In this document: positions 1 through 6,739 of the stretch, one piece after another
Layout of the letters: every line of letters starts with the position of its first letter
Numbering within the stretch: the stretch's first letter is position 1
NCBI GenBank assembly: GCA_020637445.1
Contig: JACJVZ010000001.1
Span: 558,001-622,000 of the forward strand
Direction of reading: 5' to 3'
DNA from: Calditrichota bacterium
Lineage (GTDB): Bacteria; Electryoneota; RPQS01
DNA length: 64,000 nt
Notes under the pieces: generated by a model
What the model saw: only the letters and a program-made list of their open reading frames with translations
Told to the model about the DNA's origin: nothing
The model's database searches: none
Position numbers and translations under genes: made by a program

Positions 1-32
1 TGTTCGGAGACAGTCTGGAGGAACTCGAATGA
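1..32 (+). CDS. 3' end of an upstream gene, possibly an ECF sigma factor (partial)
   Basis: Only the last nine codons (FGDSLEELE) and a TGA stop at 30-32 lie in the window. The stop overlaps the ATG of the next gene as ATGA, so the two are translationally coupled. The next gene looks like an anti-sigma factor, and such genes normally follow their cognate ECF sigma gene, so this tail is inferred to be the sigma factor. The residues themselves are too few to prove it. Confidence 0.5.
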   Translation, partial: FGDSLEELE

Positions 33-529
33 GCGGCAAGCGAAAGAATCACATGTATGAACGGGCATGCGATCGTCTTCATGGGGAGATGACTGCGGCG
101 GAAGCGGCTCAGTTTGATCTTGAATTGAAATCCGACCCGGTGCTTGCAAAGTGTTTTCGGGAGATTGCGGCCGTCGATCACGCTTTGTCGGCAATGCCGG
201 TCTTGTTACCTTCGGCCTCATTTACAGCTTCAGTCCTGCGGAAAACCCGCCCGGTTGTGTTGTCTGAAAGGGAAAAATCGGCTTGGCTGGATTGGCTGGT
301 TGGTTTGGCGCCTGCCATCGGGTTGTTTGTGATTGCACTGGTATGGGGACGCGACCTGTGGGGCAAAGCTGTGGGCGAAATGTACGAAGGAGCTGGTTGG
401 TTGGACAGTGTCCTCGGAATTTCGTGGTTTGAGCACCAGCCATTTGTGCTCTTGGGTGCCTTGATCCCGATCGTGGTTGTGGGGGTTGCCTACTCGGTGA
501 TGCACGAAAGTTGGGGCGCAGAAGCGTAG
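29..529 (+). CDS. Putative membrane anti-sigma factor
   Basis: A 166-residue protein. Its N-terminus (about 10-50) is a short acidic helical region with the spacing LHGEMTAAEAAQFDLELKSD, typical of anti-sigma factor cytoplasmic domains, but it lacks the zinc-binding HxxxCxxC. Two hydrophobic segments (about 90-108 and 138-158) predict a membrane anchor. The ATGA overlap with the preceding gene fits a sigma/anti-sigma pair. It would hold the sigma factor inactive at the membrane until a signal arrives. The family is inferred from architecture and context. A rho-independent terminator follows at 553-580. Confidence 0.55.
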   Translation: MSGKRKNHMYERACDRLHGEMTAAEAAQFDLELKSDPVLAKCFREIAAVDHALSAMPVLLPSASFTASVLRKTRPVVLSEREKSAWLDWLVGLAPAIGLFVIALVWGRDLWGKAVGEMYEGAGWLDSVLGISWFEHQPFVLLGALIPIVVVGVAYSVMHESWGAEA

Positions 530-552
530 TATTATCAAGAATTTTTGACCAA

Positions 553-580
553 GGGCAGCCGATTTCGGTTGCCCTTTTTT
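553..580 (+). terminator. Rho-independent terminator after the anti-sigma gene
   Basis: GGGCAGCC (553-560) pairs with GGTTGCCC (567-574), with one mismatch and a 6-nt loop, followed by TTTTTT. Confidence 0.85.
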
Positions 581-590
581 GGTTTTCAAA

Positions 591-619
591 TTGACAAGTG
601 CTATAGAAAACATTATATT
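591..619 (+). promoter_or_regulatory. Sigma70-type promoter of the Cys/Met-rich protein gene
   Basis: TTGACA at 591-596, a 17-bp spacer, and TATATT at 614-619. This predicts a start near 626 and a leader of about 72 nt before the ATG at 698. It lies just after the preceding terminator, as expected for a new transcription unit. Confidence 0.8.
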
Positions 620-697
620 AGCTTAATTGGGAACTGGGGGGCCGTTCCTGAGTTAGAACAACATAGCGCCATAACAAATCATAGAAAGAAGGTAAGG

Positions 698-1249
698 ATG
701 AAGAAAGTACTGGGATTGATGCTGATGGTTGCGCTGGTTGCGTTGCCGGCGCTTGCAGGCGATGACGCCATGGTAAAGCCTGCCTCTGACGACGTGCAAA
801 TGGCTACAATGCACATGGCCAATAACGTCGTTTCCGAACATGATGGCCACAAGATGGCAATCTGCGGCTGCGGCAAGGAGTTCGAAGTCACGAAGGACAG
901 CCCGAGCATGGATATTCACGGCATGACTTTGTATGCCTGTGGTCCGGAATGCGCGGAACATATGAAGGGTGCCAGCGCCGAAGACATGATGAAAGCCGTG
1001 TCCGGTATTGAATCGAAGATGGGAACGGCGCACATGGTAACCAACGAGTTCGAGAAGGACGGCAAGCACATGGCGACGTGCGCGTGCGGTACCGAGTTCG
1101 AAATCACGGACAAGACGACGTGCGTGGTCGCGGACGGCATGAAGATGAGCGCCTGTTGCGACGGTTGTGCTCAGCACGTCATGAAGGCAAGTGCCGAGGA
1201 TCGTCATGCGATGATGACCAAGGTCGCACAAATGCCCGAGAAGCAATAG
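698..1249 (+). CDS. Periplasmic Cys/Met/His-rich protein with a duplicated CxC...C metal-site-like module
   Basis: The start at 698 is chosen because it gives a clean signal peptide (cleavage after ALA at residue 20) and follows the SD-like AGAAGGTAAGG; the frame is open further upstream, into the promoter. The mature protein has two copies of a roughly 60-residue module (about 42-101 and 114-174). Each carries a CxCG pair (56/58 and 128/130), then EFEVT or EFEIT, and a downstream cysteine group (81/85 and 153/154/157), ending in KASAED or GASAED. Many Met and His residues surround the sites. This suggests soft-metal binding (copper or similar) or a redox role in the periplasm; neither is proven and I do not recognise a named family. 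It is monocistronic, between its own promoter and a terminator. Confidence 0.8.
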   Translation: MKKVLGLMLMVALVALPALAGDDAMVKPASDDVQMATMHMANNVVSEHDGHKMAICGCGKEFEVTKDSPSMDIHGMTLYACGPECAEHMKGASAEDMMKAVSGIESKMGTAHMVTNEFEKDGKHMATCACGTEFEITDKTTCVVADGMKMSACCDGCAQHVMKASAEDRHAMMTKVAQMPEKQ

Positions 1250-1283
1250 TTACCCCTGCCTTAAAGGGCAAGGTTAGGTTTCA

Positions 1284-1310
1284 GGGCCGCCTTAGGGCGG
1301 CCCTTTTCTC
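1284..1310 (+). terminator. Rho-independent terminator
   Basis: GGGCCGCC (1284-1291) and GGCGGCCC (1296-1303) form a perfect 8-bp stem with a TTAG loop, followed by TTTTCTC. Confidence 0.88.
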
Positions 1311-1320
1311 ATGGAAAGTA

Positions 1321-1349
1321 TTGAAATTTGGGTGGGGAATGGGTAGATT
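1321..1349 (+). promoter_or_regulatory. Promoter abutting the ATG at 1356 (candidate leaderless start)
   Basis: TTGAAA at 1321-1326, a 17-bp spacer, and TAGATT at 1344-1349. The ATG is the seventh base after the -10 box, which is the usual transcription start distance. The predicted mRNA therefore begins at or next to the start codon, leaving no room for a Shine-Dalgarno site. Confidence 0.6.
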
Positions 1350-1355
1350 GAGGAT

Positions 1356-3059
1356 ATGAAACTGCTGACCTCAATTTTGCTGGTTCTGTTAATCTCGCTT
1401 TCCGCGAATGCACGTGCGCGAAACTCGGGCTTTCCGTTGCTGAGCAACAGCTCGTACGACTTTGCGGAGCGCTATGAAACACGCGAGAGAATCTGGCTGT
1501 ATTCCGAAGCGCGTCCTCGCATCAAAATGGTGTTTCACATGCGGCGGGATTCAACGGCGGAAGCCAGATTCATAGTCGATTCCATCAGCGCCCGCATCGC
1601 ACCCCCAGTACGCAGACTTTCAATAGAAGCACAGCGATATCAGATTGAAGAACGTGCGCGCGAGAGAATTTATGGCGGCGACATAAATGTGATGCCGGTC
1701 GAGGATTGGCGCGTTCGCTTTTGGCCGCCGATTTTTGACTCGTTTTATACAGATCGCGTCTACTTCTTTTCAGACTGGCGCAATTTCGATGAGCTTGCGT
1801 TTGGCATTCAACCCGTTTATGGATTTGAGTACATTGATACGGACGATGAGCGCGGGAGCATTTCGCGGTTCGCAGGCGGATTGCGGCTTGAAGCGGGATA
1901 CAAACAAAGACTCTATGCGATGGTGGATTTCCGGGATTACACGGAAACCGGAAACGGTCCCTACGAAACACGCAGCTCACTCTACGAAGACCGTTGGGCC
2001 GCCATCGAACTTAAGGGCGACAATAGCACATCTTATGATATCTCGGAATCCCTGATTCAATACTACGGAACAGACTTAGCTGTTACGGCTGGACGCGGCC
2101 GTCACCAATGGGGCCCGTCATATTTTGGCGGATTGATTCTGAATGGTTACGCACCACCCTTTGACTATTTGCGCTTTGATGCGGCACCCGGTCGTGTGAA
2201 TTACACGTTTTTGCACGGAGTTTTAGAGTCCACAATTCCGTCGGACACTCTCTACATCAATCCAGACGGACGACCGCGCACTATAAACTCCCAGAAGTAC
2301 ATCTCGGCGCAGCGACTGGAAATCATGCCCGGTCCGAACGCGCTGTTCGGGTTTTCGCAAGCCGTCATTTACGGTGATCGCGGAGTGCAATTGGGCTATC
2401 TGACTCCTATGAATTTCCTTTACAGTGTCCAGCACTCGAACGACGACAAAGACAATCTGCTACTCTCTTTTGATGGCAAATGGCGCATCAAACCGGGATT
2501 AAAAGTCTACGGAGAATTTCTGTTGGACGACGTCATCGTCAGTGACATTTTCGGCAACAGCGGCGGCGGCAGCAAGAATGCCTACACGCTTGGTGTGCAT
2601 GGAATTATCCCCAAACCGTTCTGGGAAAAATTTGACGCGCGGTTTGAATACACCAAAGTTCGTCCATTTGTCTACTCACACTTTTTTGGAGTGAACAAAT
2701 ATACTCATTGGACATCATCCTTGGGCTACACCAATGAACCCAATAGCGAGTTCATTCATTTTAGACTTGGCGCATCGTTCTATCCGCTCTATGCCGCAAT
2801 TTCCTACGAAAGACAAAATCACGGTGCGAACACCGACGAAAAAAACGTCGGCGGATCTATCGACGCTCCGAATTTTGGGGATTCTGATTCGGACTTTGTG
2901 TTTCTCGATGGACAATTCATAAGGACGGAAACGATTACTCTCTCCGGTCGATATGAAGTACTCCCAAATTTGAACTTGCTGTTCTCGCTTTCCAATATTT
3001 CACAGAGCAAACTCGACAACCGTACTGAAATTCACGCAGGATTCGGATGGAATCTTTAG
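1356..3059 (+). CDS. Wzi-like outer-membrane beta-barrel protein
   Basis: A 567-residue protein with a signal peptide (residues 1-20, ending in NARA). The mature part alternates aromatic and polar residues as in a beta-barrel and ends in an aromatic-rich strand (GFGWNL). The central motif GRGRHQWGPSYFGGLILNG followed by APPFDYLRFDA resembles the capsule assembly Wzi family, outer-membrane proteins that anchor or present surface polysaccharide. No polysaccharide synthesis genes are adjacent, so the substrate is unknown. The SDR gene begins inside its last codons, so the two are co-translated. Its promoter places the transcription start at the ATG. Confidence 0.7.
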   Translation: MKLLTSILLVLLISLSANARARNSGFPLLSNSSYDFAERYETRERIWLYSEARPRIKMVFHMRRDSTAEARFIVDSISARIAPPVRRLSIEAQRYQIEERARERIYGGDINVMPVEDWRVRFWPPIFDSFYTDRVYFFSDWRNFDELAFGIQPVYGFEYIDTDDERGSISRFAGGLRLEAGYKQRLYAMVDFRDYTETGNGPYETRSSLYEDRWAAIELKGDNSTSYDISESLIQYYGTDLAVTAGRGRHQWGPSYFGGLILNGYAPPFDYLRFDAAPGRVNYTFLHGVLESTIPSDTLYINPDGRPRTINSQKYISAQRLEIMPGPNALFGFSQAVIYGDRGVQLGYLTPMNFLYSVQHSNDDKDNLLLSFDGKWRIKPGLKVYGEFLLDDVIVSDIFGNSGGGSKNAYTLGVHGIIPKPFWEKFDARFEYTKVRPFVYSHFFGVNKYTHWTSSLGYTNEPNSEFIHFRLGASFYPLYAAISYERQNHGANTDEKNVGGSIDAPNFGDSDSDFVFLDGQFIRTETITLSGRYEVLPNLNLLFSLSNISQSKLDNRTEIHAGFGWNL

Positions 3060-3736
3060 ACGGCCATAGGCCGGCGACGCTAATCGTCGGAGTGTCGGGC
3101 GATTTACTGGAAGTGGCGCGCGAGTTGGGGCGGCAAGGCGAACGCATCGGGTTGCTTTCGCGGAACACGGGCCTCATTTACCGCTACCAAGAGCGGCTCC
3201 AGTCATGGGGTGTCGATTGTGAGGTCTTTGTGGCGGATGTCACCGAATCGCAAGGCGTGCTGAATGCCATGATGAAATTCAGTGCATGGTCTCCGCGTGT
3301 GGACAGATTAATTTACAATGTTGGTGTGTTGTCGACGGAGAGTGCGGCATCCGTAACAGAGGGCGAACTCGCGCGAGTGATGGGGGCGAATTTTTTCGGA
3401 TTCGTGAATTGTTTTCAACTGGTCTTGCCGATGTTTCAAAGGCTAAAGCGCGGACATGCCATAGTCCTGTCAAGCGCTGCGGCCTTGGATGCCGAAGAAC
3501 AGCCTGTAGCCTATGCGGCGAGCAAGGCTTCGCTTAAAATCTATTTAAATTCACTTCGCAAAGAAATCGCGGCACTCGACATTGCAATAAGTGAAGTATA
3601 CCTTGGTAGAGTGGCAACTCAAGAAGGGCCACGCGAACTTACGTGTGAAGAAATCGTGGTGGGAGTTTGCGACGTTATCCAATCTCGGTCAGAGCGTCTG
3701 ATGATCGGTGACGAAGGAGAAAACTCCACAAATTGA
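3047..3736 (+). CDS. SDR family oxidoreductase
   Basis: A 229-residue short-chain dehydrogenase/reductase, overlapping the barrel gene by 13 bp. It has a Rossmann start (LIVGVSGDLLEVARELG) in which the usual TGxxxGIG is altered to GVSGDLL. VADVT is the acidic adenine-ring contact, and NVG (canonical NAG) follows LIY. The catalytic serine is in VLSSAAA, and the YAASK motif supplies Tyr and Lys. It would carry out NAD(P)-dependent reduction or oxidation of a carbonyl or alcohol; the substrate cannot be told. The protein is slightly short for the family. The selenoprotein gene starts 17 bp downstream, suggesting one operon. Confidence 0.85.
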   Translation: MESLDGHRPATLIVGVSGDLLEVARELGRQGERIGLLSRNTGLIYRYQERLQSWGVDCEVFVADVTESQGVLNAMMKFSAWSPRVDRLIYNVGVLSTESAASVTEGELARVMGANFFGFVNCFQLVLPMFQRLKRGHAIVLSSAAALDAEEQPVAYAASKASLKIYLNSLRKEIAALDIAISEVYLGRVATQEGPRELTCEEIVVGVCDVIQSRSERLMIGDEGENSTN

Positions 3737-3753
3737 ATCAGTGAGGTAGCAGT

Positions 3754-3978
3754 GTGAAATGGTCGATAGAGTACTGCGTGCAGTGAAACTATGGTCCACA
3801 TGCGGCCAGTTTGGCTGAAAATATGAAAAAACAGGGACTTCCAGCCCCAGAGATGATCAAGTCTGGGGGCGGCGCATTTGAGATTCGCAAGGATGGTCTC
3901 CTCCTTTTTTCAAAATTTCGTGAGCACAGATTTCCAAACGACGATGAAATATTTGAATTACTTAGAGATAAGAGCTAA
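3754..3978 (+). CDS. SelW/Rdx-family selenoprotein with in-frame TGA (selenocysteine)
   Basis: Reading from GTG 3754 (SD GAGGT at 3743-3747) through a TGA at 3784-3786 to TAA at 3976-3978 gives 74 residues. The start reads VKWSIEYCVQ-U-NYGPHAAS. This matches the thioredoxin-like Rdx/SelW family, whose signature is IEYCxxC or IEYCxxU near the N-terminus and a later GGxFE(V/I)RxDGxLLxS...RFP block, here GGAFEIRKDGLLLFSKFR then RFPND. TGA falls exactly at the second redox position. A stem-loop with a GU-containing loop follows at SECIS distance (3803-3817). The expected role is a small CxxU thiol/selenol redox protein. The gene would be missed or split by standard calling. Incorporation needs selA, selB, selC and selD, none of which are in this window. 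Confidence 0.85.
3803..3817 (+). promoter_or_regulatory. Candidate bacterial SECIS stem-loop
   Basis: CGGCC (3803-3807) pairs with GGCTG (3813-3817), including one G-U, around the loop AGTTT. The loop GU lies 23-24 nt after the UGA at 3784-3786, close to the spacing in known bacterial SECIS elements such as E. coli fdhF, where SelB binds a GU in the apical loop. Confidence 0.6.
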
Positions 3979-4011
3979 CTTGTGAAAACATAGGTGTGAG
4001 AAATTGTGTCA

Positions 4012-4028
4012 GGAATGATTGACATTCC
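4012..4028 (+). repeat. Inverted repeat across the -35 box (possible operator)
   Basis: GGAATG (4012-4017), a 5-nt spacer, then CATTCC (4023-4028). The dyad covers the TTGACA at 4019-4024, so a protein bound here would block or modulate RNA polymerase. The arms are only 6 bp, so chance is possible. Confidence 0.35.
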
Positions 4029-4047
4029 GTCACTCCAGCCATATATT
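4019..4047 (+). promoter_or_regulatory. Sigma70-type promoter of the beta-helix sorted protein
   Basis: TTGACA (4019-4024), 17 bp, TATATT (4042-4047): the same hexamers and spacing as the promoter at 591. It predicts a start near 4054 and a leader of about 127 nt before the chosen ATG at 4182. Confidence 0.78.
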
Positions 4048-4181
4048 GACAATGTAGTCGTGTATTGGACACGAACGTCTGCGTTTTAGAAAACGCCTCA
4101 GAATTTGTAGATCACCAGAGAACAGAAGGTTACGCGCATTTTAGGTCGGAAGATCTCCGCAACAAAATGGGACATTCTAAC

Positions 4182-5801
4182 ATGAGAATGAACTATTACA
4201 AGTGGCTTCTGCTTTGTATGGCCGTTGCATCAATTGCGACGGCTGGGGTGAGGTACGTCGGAATGGGGCCAGTGTCCGGAAAATGGGATGTTGGCGATTC
4301 CGTGATTGTTGCGGAAGGCGCATTTGTCCCTGAAGGAGAGGTTCTCGATGTTGAGCGCGACGTACATATCTACTTCGAAGGCATTGAGAAGTTCTCGGTA
4401 GAAGGCGTTCTGACAATTTTGGGTACGGTTGATGAGCCCGTGACTATTTCGTGTATGGAAGGCTGGCGCGGACTTCAGCTCAACGGGGAAACGGGTTGGC
4501 ACACTCTGAATAATGTCAAGTTCTCATCGGTTTTGGGCTTGGCGCACCAATGCGTTGAAGTCCTAAACGGTGGTTTGGAGATGAACGGTTGCAGCCTTGA
4601 GGCCGCAGAAACTTGTATGCGCGCCACGGCTGCTGAGCTTCATGTACGAAGCAATTCGTTTCTGACACATCGACTGTATTCGAAAGCAGTAATTTTGAAC
4701 AGGCTTTCTGGCGCCGCGTCCTCCGACTGCGAGTTTGCGCCCGGCAATATCTTTCGTGATAACTTTGTTCGCGCCATTGTTCCTCAGTTGAACCCGGGTG
4801 ATCCCATAGATCCGTTTGCGGTGACCGCAGGACTTTGGATCGACGAAAGCACAAATATTTGTCTTTCACACAACGACATCACAGTGGTTTCGCCTTTGGT
4901 TGCTGTGGGTGTTCGATTCGGGAATTCTCCTGAATCCGGTGTACAGTTGTGGAAACTGGATTATACGATCGTCTACGTTGAGAGCATGTCGCACATGGTG
5001 ATCGGCGTGCTGAATGAAGTGGACGGTGATTTGGATGTTTCGAAGATGACGATAACCGCGCTTGGTGCGCCGGGCTTCGGCTCGAGCTGTTTCTTTGCCG
5101 CGCGTACGTCGTACATTCAGATAAGTTCGACGACTTCGATCATGCGCAACGCTACCGACATCTTCTTTAACACAAGTGGCGCTGGTCGAATTGACGCAAA
5201 CTATATCGTCAAGTGGACGGCCGACGGCGCGACAGTAGCTGGCGTAATGGGATCGCAGGAGAATGAAACGCAGTTGCTAAGTGACGTCGACGAATACGCG
5301 ATCAACATTGGCGACTCTGTTTGGGAAGCGGATCCCGGTTTCGCGGCAGTTGGTGAACTGGGCCAGTGGGAGACTGCGGCAGAAATGGCGGCCTTCTATT
5401 CCTTGACCGCGGGATCTCCGTGTATCGATCACGGTGATCCGACTCGGGGACATGACCCTGACAACACACGTTTAGATATTGGCCGATTCTACTATCATCA
5501 GACCTCTTCGCCTGTAGGCGAGCGGCCCGAAGTTGCAGAGACAGTAATGTTGGCTGCCTATCCAAATCCGTTCAATCCGAGCACAACGCTGCGGTTCGAA
5601 GTCGCCAACCCGGGGATATTGCGGGTCGCGGTATGGGATGTCTTAGGGCAAGTCGTCTATCAGTCTGTAGTTCCCGTTTATTCGGCGGGTTTGCAAAATG
5701 TGCACTTTGAAGCCTCTGGTTTAGCTTCAGGGCTTTACATAGCCCGGGCCGAACTGGATGGACGCTTCCTCGGCACACAAAAGCTGATGCTTGTAAAATA
5801 A
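4182..5801 (+). CDS. Secreted beta-helix-like protein with type IX sorting domain
   Basis: ATG 4182 is preferred because a signal peptide (NYYKWLLLCMAVASIATAG) follows; 4188 is equally possible, and a TTG 39 codons upstream would add a non-signal extension. The body (about 30-440) has short strand-like repeats with Asn/Gly turns, as in right-handed parallel beta-helix proteins. The last 80 or so residues begin with AYPNPFNPSTTLRFEV and end in KLMLVK, the FlgD-like/Por-type C-terminal sorting domain (TIGR04183-like) recognised by type IX secretion. Surface or extracellular location is expected. Function is otherwise unknown. It is monocistronic: promoter at 4019, terminator at 5821. Confidence 0.8.
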   Translation: MRMNYYKWLLLCMAVASIATAGVRYVGMGPVSGKWDVGDSVIVAEGAFVPEGEVLDVERDVHIYFEGIEKFSVEGVLTILGTVDEPVTISCMEGWRGLQLNGETGWHTLNNVKFSSVLGLAHQCVEVLNGGLEMNGCSLEAAETCMRATAAELHVRSNSFLTHRLYSKAVILNRLSGAASSDCEFAPGNIFRDNFVRAIVPQLNPGDPIDPFAVTAGLWIDESTNICLSHNDITVVSPLVAVGVRFGNSPESGVQLWKLDYTIVYVESMSHMVIGVLNEVDGDLDVSKMTITALGAPGFGSSCFFAARTSYIQISSTTSIMRNATDIFFNTSGAGRIDANYIVKWTADGATVAGVMGSQENETQLLSDVDEYAINIGDSVWEADPGFAAVGELGQWETAAEMAAFYSLTAGSPCIDHGDPTRGHDPDNTRLDIGRFYYHQTSSPVGERPEVAETVMLAAYPNPFNPSTTLRFEVANPGILRVAVWDVLGQVVYQSVVPVYSAGLQNVHFEASGLASGLYIARAELDGRFLGTQKLMLVK

Positions 5802-5820
5802 GCTGAATCAATATTTTGAA

Positions 5821-5855
5821 AGGGTCGTTAGAATTGCTAACGACCCTTTTTCTTT
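5821..5855 (+). terminator. Strong rho-independent terminator
   Basis: AGGGTCGTTAG (5821-5831) and CTAACGACCCT (5837-5847) form a perfect 11-bp stem with a 5-nt loop, followed by a T-rich tail. Confidence 0.92.
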
Positions 5856-5863
5856 TTGTACAA

Positions 5864-5888
5864 GAATGTGCACGAAGTGTGCACATTC
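5864..5888 (+). repeat. Perfect 10-bp palindrome just upstream of a -35 box (candidate operator)
   Basis: GAATGTGCAC (5864-5873), a 5-bp spacer, GTGCACATTC (5879-5888). It ends 2 bp before the TTGACT at 5891 and is centred near -50 relative to the predicted start. This geometry suits a dimeric regulator. It has no T-tail, so it is unlikely to be a terminator. Confidence 0.65.
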
Positions 5889-5890
5889 TC

Positions 5891-5919
5891 TTGACTTGCG
5901 CGCAAAATGTCAATACTTT
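5891..5919 (+). promoter_or_regulatory. Promoter abutting the lipoprotein ATG (candidate leaderless start)
   Basis: TTGACT (5891-5896), 17 bp, TACTTT (5914-5919). The ATG at 5925 is the sixth base after the -10, so transcription would begin at the A of the start codon. The alternative in-frame ATG at 5907 lies inside the promoter spacer and could not be used from it. Confidence 0.6.
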
Positions 5920-5924
5920 CTTAC

Positions 5925-6722
5925 ATGAAGTGGCTAGTCGTTTTAATCCTAACCGGGATGATTGCAGGGTGTTCGTGGACTCCGGAACGATCAAATCCAT
6001 TTGATCCGAACTCGAGTCTGTATGTCGCTCCGCCTATCCCGAACCGCCCGCCCGTCATCAGTGGATTGGCGATCAACACAAGTTGTGTGAACTTGCCCAT
6101 CGAAGATCAGTGCGGTGTTACGGTCAAGGCCCGAATCTCGGACCCTGACAGTAATCTGAGAATCGGAGACATCAATGTCACGGTGAACGGCAGGTTTTTC
6201 GGCAGACTTGGATACTATCCGCAGGACACTCTCTGGGCTATGACTCTCGAGGAATCGGAACTGGATTCAGCTATTTCCAAATTCACAGGGAGTCTGGTTA
6301 CGCTTAGCGTGTCCGACGATTCCGGTGCAACCGCGGAAGATACAATTCGTTTTCCGCGGCCCTTCAAGGAATATCCATCTATCACGTGGCCCCTGAGCAG
6401 CTTAGATTGCATTTGCCCGGACTACCGGACTTTGAAATGGGAACGATGGAATGGGTCGGGACAAGCGCGGGAACTTGAAATTCGATTTTACTACCAAAAC
6501 CTGTTTTATGTGTCGCGCCTGACGATGAACGGGATCTCGCCTTCAGATACCACAACTCTTGTAGATCAAGATTTATTTCAGCCCGCGGACAGCAACGCGT
6601 TAGTTTTCTATGGTTGGCGCGTATTTGTTGTGGACGAGCTTGGCAATGCCGCAGGGTCAATATCCGGCGGGTTCCGGTCGGTGCAGCATTGCACGTCCGC
6701 CTGTGTTCCACCTCCGGGCTAA
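5925..6722 (+). CDS. Lipoprotein of unknown function
   Basis: 265 residues. The start at 5925 puts a lipoprotein signal (MKWLVVLILTGMIAGC) at the N-terminus, with Cys16 as the predicted lipidated residue. The sequence continues with RSNPFDPNSS and a Pro-rich linker (VAPPIPNRPPV). The remainder looks like one or two Ig-like or fibronectin-like beta domains (VKARISDPDSNLRIGDI, TLSVSDDSGATAEDT) with several cysteines. I do not recognise a specific family. It is preceded by its own promoter and the palindrome at 5864, so it may be regulated. The sigma54 activator gene starts 18 bp downstream. Confidence 0.75.
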   Translation: MKWLVVLILTGMIAGCSWTPERSNPFDPNSSLYVAPPIPNRPPVISGLAINTSCVNLPIEDQCGVTVKARISDPDSNLRIGDINVTVNGRFFGRLGYYPQDTLWAMTLEESELDSAISKFTGSLVTLSVSDDSGATAEDTIRFPRPFKEYPSITWPLSSLDCICPDYRTLKWERWNGSGQARELEIRFYYQNLFYVSRLTMNGISPSDTTTLVDQDLFQPADSNALVFYGWRVFVVDELGNAAGSISGGFRSVQHCTSACVPPPG

Positions 6723-6739
6723 GGAAAAGAATTACTACC

